Source: Lewinella sp050633125 (GTDB taxonomy: Bacteria > Bacteroidota > Bacteroidia > Chitinophagales > Saprospiraceae). Taken from it: a stretch of DNA of 64,000 bases. Below the pieces are notes generated by a model that saw only the letters and a list, made by a program, of their open reading frames with translations, was not told where the DNA came from and did not search any database. The position numbers and the translations under genes are program-made. How positions within the stretch are numbered: position 1 is the first letter of the stretch; each line of letters begins with the position of its first letter. This document shows, in pieces, positions 44,050-52,432 of the stretch. The DNA is taken from the NCBI RefSeq assembly GCF_050633125.1, contig NZ_JBOEFX010000084.1:14635-78634 (forward strand), written 5' to 3'.

Positions 44050-45169
44050 ATGAAAATTTTCACCATACTCGCTGTCTTAAGCACCCTATTGGCTTTCTCT
44101 TGTGTTCCCCAGCAGCAATACGCGGAACTGGAACAAACGTTGGAATATTACAAAGGAGAAGCACTCGCTACCGATAGTATTCGCGCGGTCAATCAAGCGA
44201 TAGAGTCTGATAATAACCAGACACAGGCCGAATACCAAACCATGACCCGTAAGTTGGAGCAACTAACGGCTACCAACATTAGCCTGAATCGCAACTACCA
44301 AGATGTAGTTCAACGTTACAACAATCTGGTAGGTGACAACCAAAAGGTCTTGGCCACCACCAGCTATGAAACTCAAACCCTGGAAGCAGAATTGGCACTC
44401 CGTCAGGAAGAACTAGATCGTAAAGAGCGCTCGCTGACAACGATGGAAAGCCAGCTACGAAGCAGAAATGCAGAACTCCAGCAAATGGAGGCTCGCGGAG
44501 CTTATAATTCACCCACGGGTTATGACGCTGTCCCCGACGCTCGCTACAATCAACTAAGCGCAGAAAAAGCAAGCATCGACCACCAACGAGCAGCACTCGT
44601 TAATTACTTCCAGCGTGTATTAGTAGGTTTTCCTAACAACGAAGTTAATATTGAAACCGGCGTAGAAGGCGTGGTACTCACGCTAAACCAAGCCTTGCTT
44701 TTCCCGCAAGGGGAATCAAATGCTGTTCACTGGAAAGGGCGTCAGGCTTTGCAGCAAATTGCTGTTGTGCTTCGTGACAACCCAGAGCTACCTATCCTGG
44801 TTACCGGGCACGTGAACCCAAGTAGCAATATCGACTACGATTGGGACGTGAGCGTAGACCGCGCATTGGCAGTAGCTCGTGACCTGGCCACCTTTGGTGT
44901 TGATACAGGGCGACTTACACCTTCCGGACGGGGCAGTAACCAGCCCATCGTACCCGCTACCAATGNNGAGCGTAGACCGCGCACTAGCAGTCGCTCGTGA
45001 TCTGGCCACCTTTGGTGTTGATGCAGGGCGGCTTACGCCTTCCGGACAGGGCAGTAACCAACCCATCGTACCAGCTACCAATGCCCGCGCACAAATGGTC
45101 AATGGTCGTACGGTAATTGAAATTCCTTTGGCATATCTACAGTTATTGAATGGATTGGGAGGAAATTAA
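44050..45169 (+). CDS. OmpA-family lipoprotein, broken by an assembly gap
   Basis: Lipoprotein (lipobox AFSC, Cys 18), then a long coiled coil (about residues 24-160, Gln/Glu/Leu-rich, e.g. LEQTLEYYKGEAL and QEELDRKERSL) and a C-terminal OmpA-like peptidoglycan-binding domain (ALLFPQGES..., VTGHVNP, YDWDVSVDRALAVARDLATFGVD, RLTPSGRGSNQPIVPATN). At NN (44966-44967) the frame shifts, and a 116-bp stretch from the D-V-S-V-D-R region is repeated with ten differences before the true C-terminus (ARAQMVNGRTVIEIPLAYL). This is probably two contig ends joined without merging. Anchors the outer membrane to peptidoglycan. Confidence 0.85.
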
Positions 45170-45262
45170 TAGGTATTGGGTACAAAATACTTGGTATAAG
45201 GACTAGCGGCTCAACCATAGCTGAGTCGATGATTTTGCCCCCCCTTAGCTATTAGTTTAAAC

Positions 45263-45292
45263 AGGTTTCGCGGACTTTAGTCTGCGAAACCT
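45263..45292. repeat. Strong hairpin just before the gene at 45313
   Basis: AGGTTTCGCGGACT (45263-45276) pairs with AGTCTGCGAAACCT (45279-45292) with one G-U pair. It lies 20 bases before the chosen ATG. Confidence 0.55.
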
Positions 45293-45312
45293 AAGATCCT
45301 CAAGTGTTCAAC

Positions 45313-46812
45313 ATGCGTAGTAAAGACCATCTCTTTCATCTGATCAAATCCTTGTCTAAGTCGGAGAAGCGGTACTTTACCTTAGATGCAAAAAAGAGTG
45401 GCCGCAAGCAAAGCCGCTACCTGACACTCTTCAAAACCATCAACGATCAGGAAGAATTCAGTGAAAAACCACTCAAAAAGCTCTTTGGCTCCAAATTAGG
45501 TGATGATAAAGCACGGCTTTACGAAGCAATCCTACGTTCCATGCGGGATTACCAGAGCAAAAAATCTTACAAAACCCGCATCAAGGAATTATTGACAGAC
45601 GCAAAAATATTGTTTGAACGCAAGCTCTACGAGCAGGCAGAAAACCGGCTATCAGAAGCGAAGGACTTGGCTTTAGAATTAGAGGATCATTTGGCTGTAT
45701 TGGAGATTAACCTGAGGCAGCGGCAACTGATGCGTGGCTCGCTAGACCGTGATTATCAGGAGCAAGTAAAAGAGCTTACCAGAGAAAAAGATTATCACAT
45801 TGAGATATTAACCAAAGAATTCTGGTTACATGATAATTACGACCAGCTCTCTGTAAAATATTTAAAATACCCTTACAAACTCAATGATAAAGAAGTTGCT
45901 GAATTGACTACTACTTATCATGATTTACTCGAAACAAAGCCCGCAGATTTAGACTCATTTACTTCCCTTTGGAGATACCATAAGTTTATGTCTCTTTATT
46001 ATCGACTGACAGGAGAGACGGAAAAAGTCCTCTATAATTTCCAAGAAATTGTAAATATTTGGGAGGATCACCCCAAGAAAAAAGCGGAGGAATTCGTCAC
46101 TTATATTGGCGACGCTTCCAACTTACTTTCAACCCTTTTGAATAGTGCAGAAAGAGTAAAGAAAGAATTGCCGCAGCGAATAGAAAAACTTCAACGTCAA
46201 GATATTCCCAATAAACAAGGTGAGAAATTACTTTTTGAACGGACTTCTCTTTATCAACTATTATTCCTGATCAATACTCCAGGTGAGGAGATTGAAGGCC
46301 CTATAGAACATATCAGTAAAGGCCTACAACAGTTTGAACTAAACCCAAGTACTCAGTTTAGTATCTTATCAAATGTTGTTTTACTTCTTTTTCTTAATGA
46401 TCGTTACACGGAATGTCTATCGCGGTTAAAAGATGTTTCCCGACTTCAAAAAAAATACGGCAACATAAGAGAAGATATTCAGGATATAAGCATCGTCATT
46501 AAGCTTTTAGCTACTTATAAACTCGAAGAATTTGACAGTATTGACAACACCTTAAGGTCAACTAGAAGGTATTTTATTAAAAGATCAAATTCTAAATTAC
46601 TCGCCTTCTTTGAACTAACTGCTGGAACAATCCAAAAACTACAAACAGAGAGTTCCCTGAAAAGCGAGAAGGTTGTTCTTAATCAATTCATAGAGAAAAT
46701 AACAAACGGCCCTAAAAACACCATTGGGGGGCTAGATGAAATTGCTCTCCTCTGGGCCAACAGTATCATAAATAACACAACTATCACCAAAGAACGGGCT
46801 TCCAAAAAGTAA
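45313..46812 (+). CDS. Helical-repeat protein of unknown function
   Basis: 499 residues from the ATG at 45313 (a GTG at 45304 in frame). No signal peptide, so cytoplasmic. Begins SKDHLFHLIKSLSKSEKRYFTLDA, a conserved-looking basic start. Continues with long amphipathic helix pairs (LTDAKILFERKLYEQAENRLSEAKDLALELEDHLAVLEINLRQRQ, TPR-like) through most of the chain. No catalytic motif. AT-rich in the second half. Such long helical proteins in this phylum are often unnamed. The role is probably protein-protein scaffolding, but that is only inferred. Confidence 0.7.
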   Translation: MRSKDHLFHLIKSLSKSEKRYFTLDAKKSGRKQSRYLTLFKTINDQEEFSEKPLKKLFGSKLGDDKARLYEAILRSMRDYQSKKSYKTRIKELLTDAKILFERKLYEQAENRLSEAKDLALELEDHLAVLEINLRQRQLMRGSLDRDYQEQVKELTREKDYHIEILTKEFWLHDNYDQLSVKYLKYPYKLNDKEVAELTTTYHDLLETKPADLDSFTSLWRYHKFMSLYYRLTGETEKVLYNFQEIVNIWEDHPKKKAEEFVTYIGDASNLLSTLLNSAERVKKELPQRIEKLQRQDIPNKQGEKLLFERTSLYQLLFLINTPGEEIEGPIEHISKGLQQFELNPSTQFSILSNVVLLLFLNDRYTECLSRLKDVSRLQKKYGNIREDIQDISIVIKLLATYKLEEFDSIDNTLRSTRRYFIKRSNSKLLAFFELTAGTIQKLQTESSLKSEKVVLNQFIEKITNGPKNTIGGLDEIALLWANSIINNTTITKERASKK

Positions 46813-46829
46813 TAAAAAGGAGCGGTCTA

Positions 46830-47492
46830 TTAACCAGCAATAGTATCAATGGTTAAAACATCCTCTTTCATCAATAACCTAACTACATTTCGATTAGTCA
46901 AGGAGAACATCTTTTCCTTACAGACAGGGTCACCTTCTCCGGGACCTTCTATGCTGATAACGATATCGTCTATCCCAATTACGCCAAAAGCTTTGTGCTT
47001 ACCATTATAACTCACGGTATACTGGCTATTCTCTCCTGCTTTAAACGTATACTTCTTGTCTACCGGGCGGGTACGTGCTACTTCGTCACCTTCAACGGCA
47101 CCTGCTACACCTAGGTCGGGAGTATCCTGTGGAACGGGTAACGTACTACCGGTAGCTACGACCAACTGGTCACCAAGTAAGCCTACCAGCACCCCTTGCG
47201 GCACAGTAAGATCAAAAGAAATCGCCCGACCATTGTCGATCAGGTAAAGGGTTTTCATATCCGAACTGAGGGAGATAGAATTGAGCATAAATGTAGTGTG
47301 TTTGTCCTTGTTGCTGAAGAGCACGTGAAAAGTATCAATGGGCGTATCACCGGGTGAAGGCAGGCCATCGTCAGGGTTGTCTAACCTAGGAGCCGTCGCA
47401 GGCTGTGGAGGCTTACTCGGGGTAGTTTTTGTAGTGACAGCTGGCTTTTCACCACCTGCAAACCAACGTTTAATACGATCCCAAAAACTCAT
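46830..47492 (-). CDS. Hypothetical protein with a possible N-terminal basic anchor
   Basis: 220 residues. N-terminus SFWDRIKRWFAGG is amphipathic, followed by a Pro/Thr-rich linker (about 15-45). The remainder is beta-rich (LYLIDNGRAISFDLTVPQGVLVGLLGDQLVVATG, KYTFKAGENSQYTVSYNGKHKAFGVIGIDDIVISIEG) and ends LLMKEDVLTIDTIAG. No family recognised and no signal peptide. Monocistronic with a TACCTTTG -7 box. Confidence 0.6.
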   Translation of the reverse strand: MSFWDRIKRWFAGGEKPAVTTKTTPSKPPQPATAPRLDNPDDGLPSPGDTPIDTFHVLFSNKDKHTTFMLNSISLSSDMKTLYLIDNGRAISFDLTVPQGVLVGLLGDQLVVATGSTLPVPQDTPDLGVAGAVEGDEVARTRPVDKKYTFKAGENSQYTVSYNGKHKAFGVIGIDDIVISIEGPGEGDPVCKEKMFSLTNRNVVRLLMKEDVLTIDTIAG

Positions 47493-47551
47493 AGGGGTAG
47501 CGTGCTATTAAAAAAATGTGGCCTTCTCTGGCCCGGGAACAATAATTCAGC

Positions 47552-47559
47552 CAAAGGTA
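47552..47559 (-). promoter_or_regulatory. -7 box TACCTTTG
   Basis: CAAAGGTA on the plus strand, 60 bases upstream of the minus-strand ATG at 47492. Confidence 0.5.
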
Positions 47560-47592
47560 AAAAAAATGAACGCATAAATCCTCCCTATTTTA

Positions 47593-47635
47593 AAAACGAA
47601 GGCGTAACTCATTTTTTTTGCTGTTCCTTCGTTTT
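47593..47635 (-). terminator. Probable terminator of the HMG-CoA-lyase-like gene
   Basis: AAAACGAAGG (47593-47602) pairs with CCTTCGTTTT (47626-47635). On the minus strand it is followed by a T-rich tract, 18 bases after the stop at 47654. Confidence 0.5.
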
Positions 47636-47653
47636 CTCTGAAAACGGCTCTCC

Positions 47654-48508
47654 TTAATGCGCTGGAAAAACATTGGCGGCCTCCTGGTAAGCCTGGCCAA
47701 ATAATTCGACATTTACTCCCGTAGATTGCTGCTGTTCTTCAAAAAAGTAGACCAGATGCTCCATAGGCATGTTCCCGGTAAGGTCATCCTTGGCCATTGG
47801 GCAACCGCCGTAGCCGCGAATTGCTCCATCGAAACGCACACAACCCGCTTTAACAGCAGCAGTGACCTTCTCCTTCCAGGCATTGGGTGTGGTATGGAAA
47901 TGCGCACCAATCTCAAGTTCCGGATAAGCAGGAATCAACTCATTAAAAAGATAAGAAATACCAGGCGGCTTGGCTACCCCTATAGTGTCGCTAAGCTGAA
48001 AGATTTTGATATCTAATTGTGACAATTGTTCTACCCAGTGCATAATGGTCTCAGCATTCCAAGGGTCGCCATAAGGGTTACCAAAACCCATCGAGAGGTA
48101 AAGTACCATCTCCTTATCGTGCTGTTTGCAGAGTGCTTGGATTCTTTTCACCCTTTCCAGCGATTCCGCTATCGTAGCATTAGTATTCCGTAACTGGAAT
48201 GTCTCTGATACAGAAAAAGGATATCCCAGGTAACTAATTTCGGGAAAAGCCACCGCAGCTTCCGCTCCACGTTGGTTGGCAACAATCGCTAACAGCTTAG
48301 TTTTAGTACTGGACAAATCAAGCAAAGAAAGCACCTCCGCCGTATCTTTCATCTGCGGAATGGCTTTAGGGCTTACAAAGCTGCCAAAATCAAGCGTATG
48401 AAAGCCTACTTGTAAGAGTAAATTCAGATATTTGGCCTTGGTTTCCGTGGGGATGAACGTCTTTAAACCTTGCATTGCATCACGGGGGCATTCGATCAAT
48501 TTGATCAT
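47654..48508 (-). CDS. Hydroxymethylglutaryl-CoA lyase-like enzyme
   Basis: 284 residues, DRE-TIM metallolyase family: LIECPRDAMQGLKTFIPTETK matches the ECPRDGxQG start of HMG-CoA lyase, GFHTLDFGSFVSPKAIPQMKD, HFHTTPNAW (metal-binding H-x-H), and FDGAIRGYGGCPMAKD, the catalytic Cys loop. The usual CPYAxGASGN loop reads CPMAKDDLTGN, a variation in the flexible lid. HMG-CoA lyase cleaves HMG-CoA to acetoacetate and acetyl-CoA in leucine catabolism or ketone metabolism; a related lyase or synthase is possible. It is divergent from a small membrane protein gene. Confidence 0.85.
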   Translation of the reverse strand: MIKLIECPRDAMQGLKTFIPTETKAKYLNLLLQVGFHTLDFGSFVSPKAIPQMKDTAEVLSLLDLSSTKTKLLAIVANQRGAEAAVAFPEISYLGYPFSVSETFQLRNTNATIAESLERVKRIQALCKQHDKEMVLYLSMGFGNPYGDPWNAETIMHWVEQLSQLDIKIFQLSDTIGVAKPPGISYLFNELIPAYPELEIGAHFHTTPNAWKEKVTAAVKAGCVRFDGAIRGYGGCPMAKDDLTGNMPMEHLVYFFEEQQQSTGVNVELFGQAYQEAANVFPAH

Positions 48509-48562
48509 AAATGGGTTATACTTGTTAGGTTTTCTAAAAGTTATCAGAAATTCTTAAGTCTT

Positions 48563-48784
48563 ATGACTAAAAATAAAACGTTTTTAACCATTATCGGGTT
48601 TCTTTTCGTGGTAATTGGTTTTTTGGCCATTTTTCTCAACTTCGTTGGAGTCGACTTTGCCTTCCTTTACTGGCTGAGGGCTTTTGGAGGCTTAGGGGCC
48701 TTTATGACCAAAATTTTAATGGTCCTTACCGGATTTGTACTCGTTTATTTTGGTCAGGTCGATTTGGAAAAGGAAGAGATATAA
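48563..48784 (+). CDS. Small two-helix membrane protein
   Basis: 73 residues from the ATG at 48563 (an upstream in-frame start at 48470 would overlap the divergent gene). Two membrane helices: FLTIIGFLFVVIGFLAIFLNFVG and FMTKILMVLTGFVLVYFG. No motif. Typical of short Bacteroidota inner-membrane proteins of unknown function. Followed by an inverted-repeat element. Confidence 0.7.
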   Translation: MTKNKTFLTIIGFLFVVIGFLAIFLNFVGVDFAFLYWLRAFGGLGAFMTKILMVLTGFVLVYFGQVDLEKEEI

Positions 48785-48927
48785 GGAAATCGGAGATGGG
48801 AAGTCGGAATTAATGGAACACGCGTACAAAATGAGAAATGTTTCCAACAATTATTAGCGTGCATTAACTCGGTTCTTCTCTGTCCTTAAGAACCAACAAT
48901 ACTTCCGACTTCTCACCTCCGATTCCC
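48785..48927. repeat. Inverted-repeat element with dispersed CTTCCGACTT motifs
   Basis: A 25-bp arm at 48785-48809 (begins GGAAATCGGAGATGGG) pairs with 48903-48927 (ends CCTCCGATTCCC) with three mismatches. The same CTTCCGACTTC-type sequence recurs near 25547, 25890 and 43233. Confidence 0.5.
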
Positions 48928-48993
48928 TATTTCAAAGCATACACCTCCTCCAATGTTAGTTCGCTGTGCTAATTCTCCATCAATAACAGAACT

Positions 48994-49488
48994 ATGTCCA
49001 ATCCTATCATCCGCCCTATTCAGGTTACTGACAACAAACGGGTCGCCCAAATTATTCGTCAAGTAATGACCGAATTTAGTTGTGTGGGGCCAGGTTTTTC
49101 TATCGAAGACCCTGAAGTAGATCAAATGTACGAGGCTTACCAAAGCAAACAAGCTGCCTTTTTCGTTGTCGAACATTTAGGGGAGGTACAAGGTTGTGGA
49201 GGCTTCGGTCCACTTTTAGGTGGAGATGGCGCTACTTGTGAGCTGAAGAAGATGTATTTCTTGTCTGAGTTACGCGGCTACGGAATGGGAAAACAACTGC
49301 TCAATCATTGTATTGAAACAGCTACTCAGCAGGGCTACCAAAGAATGTACCTCGAAACAGTGAATCGCATGATTTCCGCCAACGCGCTTTATCAAAAAAG
49401 GGGTTTTCAGCCACTAGCAGCCGCGGAAGGAGCCACCGGCCATAGTAGTTGTGACACTTATTATGCATTAGCATTGCGCAAAAAGTAA
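48994..49488 (+). CDS. GNAT family N-acetyltransferase
   Basis: 164 residues of GNAT fold. IRPIQVTDNKRVAQIIRQVM start, VVEHLGEVQGCGGFGPL (strands 2-4), the acetyl-CoA pyrophosphate loop as LRGYGMGKQLLNHCIETA (R/Q-x-x-G-x-G), and LYQKRGFQPL near the C-terminus (typical Y-x-x-x-G-F). Substrate unknown: small molecules or protein N-termini. Monocistronic. Confidence 0.9.
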   Translation: MSNPIIRPIQVTDNKRVAQIIRQVMTEFSCVGPGFSIEDPEVDQMYEAYQSKQAAFFVVEHLGEVQGCGGFGPLLGGDGATCELKKMYFLSELRGYGMGKQLLNHCIETATQQGYQRMYLETVNRMISANALYQKRGFQPLAAAEGATGHSSCDTYYALALRKK

Positions 49489-49502
49489 ATTATCCAAAGC
49501 GC

Positions 49503-50426
49503 TTACTCTGCCAAGGGCCAAAGTAGTATTTCCTGATTAGGGTAATCTATTGCTACTCGGTAGTTGGATAAAAACTGGTAACCCAATAGCCCATCAAGTG
49601 AAGGTTGTTCATCCATATTAAGGTGAGACAGGTCCAAAAAGAGAAACTTGCCGGAGAATTCAAGATCTCCTGCTTTTACTCCTTCCAAATAGGCGGCCTC
49701 TACTTTTTGAATGCCTTGGTCTAAACCCTGAATTTCTTCGGTAGGTCTTTGCTGTAGTGTGTTGGCCAAATGAGTGGCACAACCTCTGTCTAGCAGATTA
49801 GTGGCGGCTCCTGTATCTATTCCTAAACGGAAGGATTTATCAGCAATTACGACCTCAATAACAGGAAGGTGATCATACAACTCAAATGGAATTCGGGCGG
49901 CAGGTGCTGCTAAAGCAACATTCATCCTGTTTTTTAACAGCAAGAGTTGATTCCGCTGATAATCAATAAAGAGGGTATTGTTTTTTAAGAGTTCGTAACC
50001 AATCATTCCTTCGACATCGGCATCATGTAACTTATCCAGGTGGCTAAGATCAAGCGTAATGGCTTCCAGGTTACGAATCGTGCGATTGGCCCAAGAAAAT
50101 TTCTTCACCGGTTTTACACCAACAATAACATTCTCTGAACAGGATCGTGCTTGATAATCCGGGGTAATATCTTTTGGAATCTCATTTACCACTAAACCAG
50201 GTGCCCCTGTGTCGAGAATAAAGTCTCCGGATTGACCATCAATGATGGCCTCTAGGTAAATCATTCCTCGTTCTAGCTTGAAGGAAAGCGCAGTGAGATT
50301 ATCAGTGGTCACCATTTCCTCATTGATGGAACGAATAGGGCTATTCAGATAAGCGATACTACGCTGGCTATGCAGTGTGCTACACCCTATAAGGATAAAA
50401 AATACTAATTGCCATAACTGTCTCAT
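49503..50426 (-). CDS. Two-lobed secreted aspartyl protease-like protein
   Basis: 307 residues with signal peptide (LVFFILIGCSTLHSQ). Two copies of a retropepsin-like lobe in one chain: GDFILDTGAPGLVVNE (about residue 73) and KSFRLGIDTGAATNLLDRG (about residue 205), each with the catalytic DTG; each lobe ends with a G-hydrophobic flap/GLL-type segment (EGMIGYELL, DGLLGYQFL). This is the pepsin-like arrangement, in contrast to single-lobe dimeric retropepsins. Periplasmic or outer membrane. Activity and substrate unknown. Own TATCTTTG -7 box. Confidence 0.82.
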   Translation of the reverse strand: MRQLWQLVFFILIGCSTLHSQRSIAYLNSPIRSINEEMVTTDNLTALSFKLERGMIYLEAIIDGQSGDFILDTGAPGLVVNEIPKDITPDYQARSCSENVIVGVKPVKKFSWANRTIRNLEAITLDLSHLDKLHDADVEGMIGYELLKNNTLFIDYQRNQLLLLKNRMNVALAAPAARIPFELYDHLPVIEVVIADKSFRLGIDTGAATNLLDRGCATHLANTLQQRPTEEIQGLDQGIQKVEAAYLEGVKAGDLEFSGKFLFLDLSHLNMDEQPSLDGLLGYQFLSNYRVAIDYPNQEILLWPLAE

Positions 50427-50485
50427 ATTCCTGCTCTTCTTGGGAAAAATTGGTAAACATCGCTTTGAACAGTGTTTCGTTTACA

Positions 50486-50493
50486 CAAAGATA
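50486..50493 (-). promoter_or_regulatory. -7 box TATCTTTG
   Basis: CAAAGATA on the plus strand, 60 bases upstream of the aspartyl protease start. Confidence 0.5.
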
Positions 50494-50674
50494 ACCAAAT
50501 ATACACTTTAATTTTACCATCAGTTAACAATCAATTAACATTATTGTTTTCAAGGATGCCTCCGTATTTCACAAAGGTGAAGCCAATGCCGAACAGCCTA
50601 ACCCCCTTCTCGTGTGTTTTTTAAACCACCAAAGGCACCAAGTTTTTTTAGACCAGATAAGGAAATAGAAGGGA

Positions 50675-50910
50675 AAGGTAAATTCATGAATTCACCCGAC
50701 AAAAGGAAGACAAAACAGGAATTGCCGCGCAGGCCATNNNNNNNNNNNNNNNNNNNNNNNNNNNNNNNNNNNNNACGGAGGAGCAGGACAAGGGATGGTA
50801 ACCGCTTGCTCCATAGGGCCGGGTTTGAAACCCAGCCCTATGGAGCAAGCGGTGGACAGCCTGGTGCCGTAGGAGCGTTTGCACAGCAACGCGAATACCG
50901 GCATGGCCCA
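50675..50910 (-). repeat. GC-rich dispersed repeat R1, inverted copy with long hairpin and gap
   Basis: Minus-strand relative of 37571-37779. Contains a hairpin at 50801-50853: the arm starting ACCGCTTGCTCCATAGGG pairs with the arm ending CCCTATGGAGCAAGCGGT over 26 bases with one mismatch. The N gap falls where copy B has CCGCCGAGCTCCGGCCTC, so the assembler probably stopped inside the repeat. Confidence 0.75.
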
Positions 50911-50990
50911 AAAAATGATCATACAGTAGCCATTGAGGCCATTACCATTCGTATAAATACATTCATGCAGTTACACACGAACAGTTTACC

Positions 50991-52358
50991 CTAAAAATCA
51001 GCTTTCACCCGAGCTACCAGCGCATTTACAGCTTCTACGCTATTCGCTTCACCATAAATGCGTACGATAGGTTCAGTATTTGAACGACGCAAATGAATCC
51101 AGCCTTCAGGAAAATCCAACTTCAGGCCGTCGATGGTATTGATTGTTGCCTCATCTTTGTATTTCTCCTGAATATGCTCCAGCTTTTTCTCTACATCCAG
51201 GTCTGGTGAAAGCGCGACTTTGTCTTTAACCATGAAGTAATCGGTATAAGTTGCGCGCAACTCATTGATAGACTTGTCTGCCCAAACCATATTACTAAGC
51301 ACCAGCGCGGTGCCAATCAGCGCATCACGGCCAAGGTGCAGCTGGGGGTCGATGATGCCACCATTTCCTTCGCCACCAATGACCGCCTGTACTTCTTTCA
51401 TCTTGTTGACAACGTTCACTTCTCCTACTGCTGCGGCATAATAGGTTTGCCCATGCTTGTTGGTGATATCGCGTAATGCACGGCTAGAAGACAAGTTGGA
51501 TACGGTGGGTCCAGCCTGGTGTTGCAAAACATAATCGGCCACCGCTACCAGGGTGTACTCCTCTCCTATCCATGTTCCACCGGGGCCCACAAGTGCGAGG
51601 CGATCAACATCAGGGTCAACAGCAATACCCAGATCAGCCTTGCTTGACTTCACCTTTTCACAAAGCTCTGTTAAATGCTGGGGCAAAGGCTCGGGGTTGT
51701 GCGCAAACTGGCCGTTCATCTCAGCATTCAACACTTCTACCTCACAGCCCAGGGCCTTCAGTAGGGCAGGAATGGCCAAAGCACCGCTGGAATTAACGGC
51801 ATCCACTACAACTTTAAAGCCTTTTTCTCGAATTTCGTCAGCTTTCACCAAGGGATGAGCAATAACCTTTTCGATGTGATAATCCAACAAGTCGTCGTTT
51901 TGCACGTAAGTGCCCAAATCATCTACCGCAGCATAGTTTACCGCCCCCTGGTCCAATAGCGCCAGGAGGGTTTTGCCATCTTCGCCAGAAATAAATTCTC
52001 CGGTGGCATTAAGTAATTTCAGCGCATTCCACTCTTTGGGGTTATGGCTGGCCGTGAGGATGATCCCTCCACCCGCATGGAGGTGAGGTACTGCCATTTC
52101 TACTGTAGGCGTAGTAGAAAGACCCAAATCGACAACGGAAATTCCCAATGATTGCAAGGTTGCGGTTACCAATTGGGTCACCATCGCTCCCGAGGGGCGG
52201 GCATCTCTACCTATAACAACTTTAGGGGCTGCTCCGGTTTGTAGCAACCAACTCCCATAGGCAGCTGTACATTCTACAATATCCTGAGGGGTCAAATTTT
52301 CTCCTGCTTTTCCACCGATGGTTCCCCGAAAACCGGAGATAGACTTTATAAAGGCCAC
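50991..52358 (-). CDS. glmM: Phosphoglucosamine mutase
   Basis: Interconverts glucosamine-6- and -1-phosphate for UDP-GlcNAc synthesis. 455 residues of the alpha-D-phosphohexomutase family: SISGFRGTIGGKAGENLTP N-terminus, catalytic serine in GIILTASHNPKEWNALKLL (about residue 103), metal loop DPDVDRLALV (about 245), sugar-specificity loop GGEGNGGI (about 330) and phosphate-binding RRSNTEPIVRIYGEA. The sugar loop EGNGG is the form found in Bacteroidota GlmM-like enzymes, and phosphomannomutase activity cannot be excluded. Start is GTG at 52358, matching the conserved N-terminus. Divergent from PAP2. Confidence 0.88.
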   Translation of the reverse strand: MAFIKSISGFRGTIGGKAGENLTPQDIVECTAAYGSWLLQTGAAPKVVIGRDARPSGAMVTQLVTATLQSLGISVVDLGLSTTPTVEMAVPHLHAGGGIILTASHNPKEWNALKLLNATGEFISGEDGKTLLALLDQGAVNYAAVDDLGTYVQNDDLLDYHIEKVIAHPLVKADEIREKGFKVVVDAVNSSGALAIPALLKALGCEVEVLNAEMNGQFAHNPEPLPQHLTELCEKVKSSKADLGIAVDPDVDRLALVGPGGTWIGEEYTLVAVADYVLQHQAGPTVSNLSSSRALRDITNKHGQTYYAAAVGEVNVVNKMKEVQAVIGGEGNGGIIDPQLHLGRDALIGTALVLSNMVWADKSINELRATYTDYFMVKDKVALSPDLDVEKKLEHIQEKYKDEATINTIDGLKLDFPEGWIHLRRSNTEPIVRIYGEANSVEAVNALVARVKADF

Positions 52359-52382
52359 GCTATTTCTTTTTGTTTAGACCGA

Positions 52383-52390
52383 CAAAGATA
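52383..52390 (-). promoter_or_regulatory. glmM -7 box TATCTTTG
   Basis: CAAAGATA on the plus strand, 25 bases upstream of the glmM GTG. It is arranged back-to-back with the PAP2 promoter at 52421-52428. Confidence 0.55.
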
Positions 52391-52420
52391 CCCGGACTGT
52401 ATTTATTAGCCAACAATTTT

Positions 52421-52428
52421 TATGTTTG
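52421..52428 (+). promoter_or_regulatory. PAP2 -7 box TATGTTTG abutting the start codon
   Basis: Matches TAnnTTTG and ends 4 bases before the ATG at 52433, the same spacing as at 22645-22652. Confidence 0.4.
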
Positions 52429-52432
52429 CATT

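Larger units (their letters stand above)
50427..50990. other. Intergenic region with repeat R1 and an assembly gap
   Basis: 564 bases including the protease promoter (50486), an AT-rich repeat (50617-50652, CACCAAAGGCACCAAG), the R1 repeat (50675-50910) and 37 Ns (50738-50774). Open frames here are inside the repeat and cross the gap, so none is credible. Confidence 0.6.
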
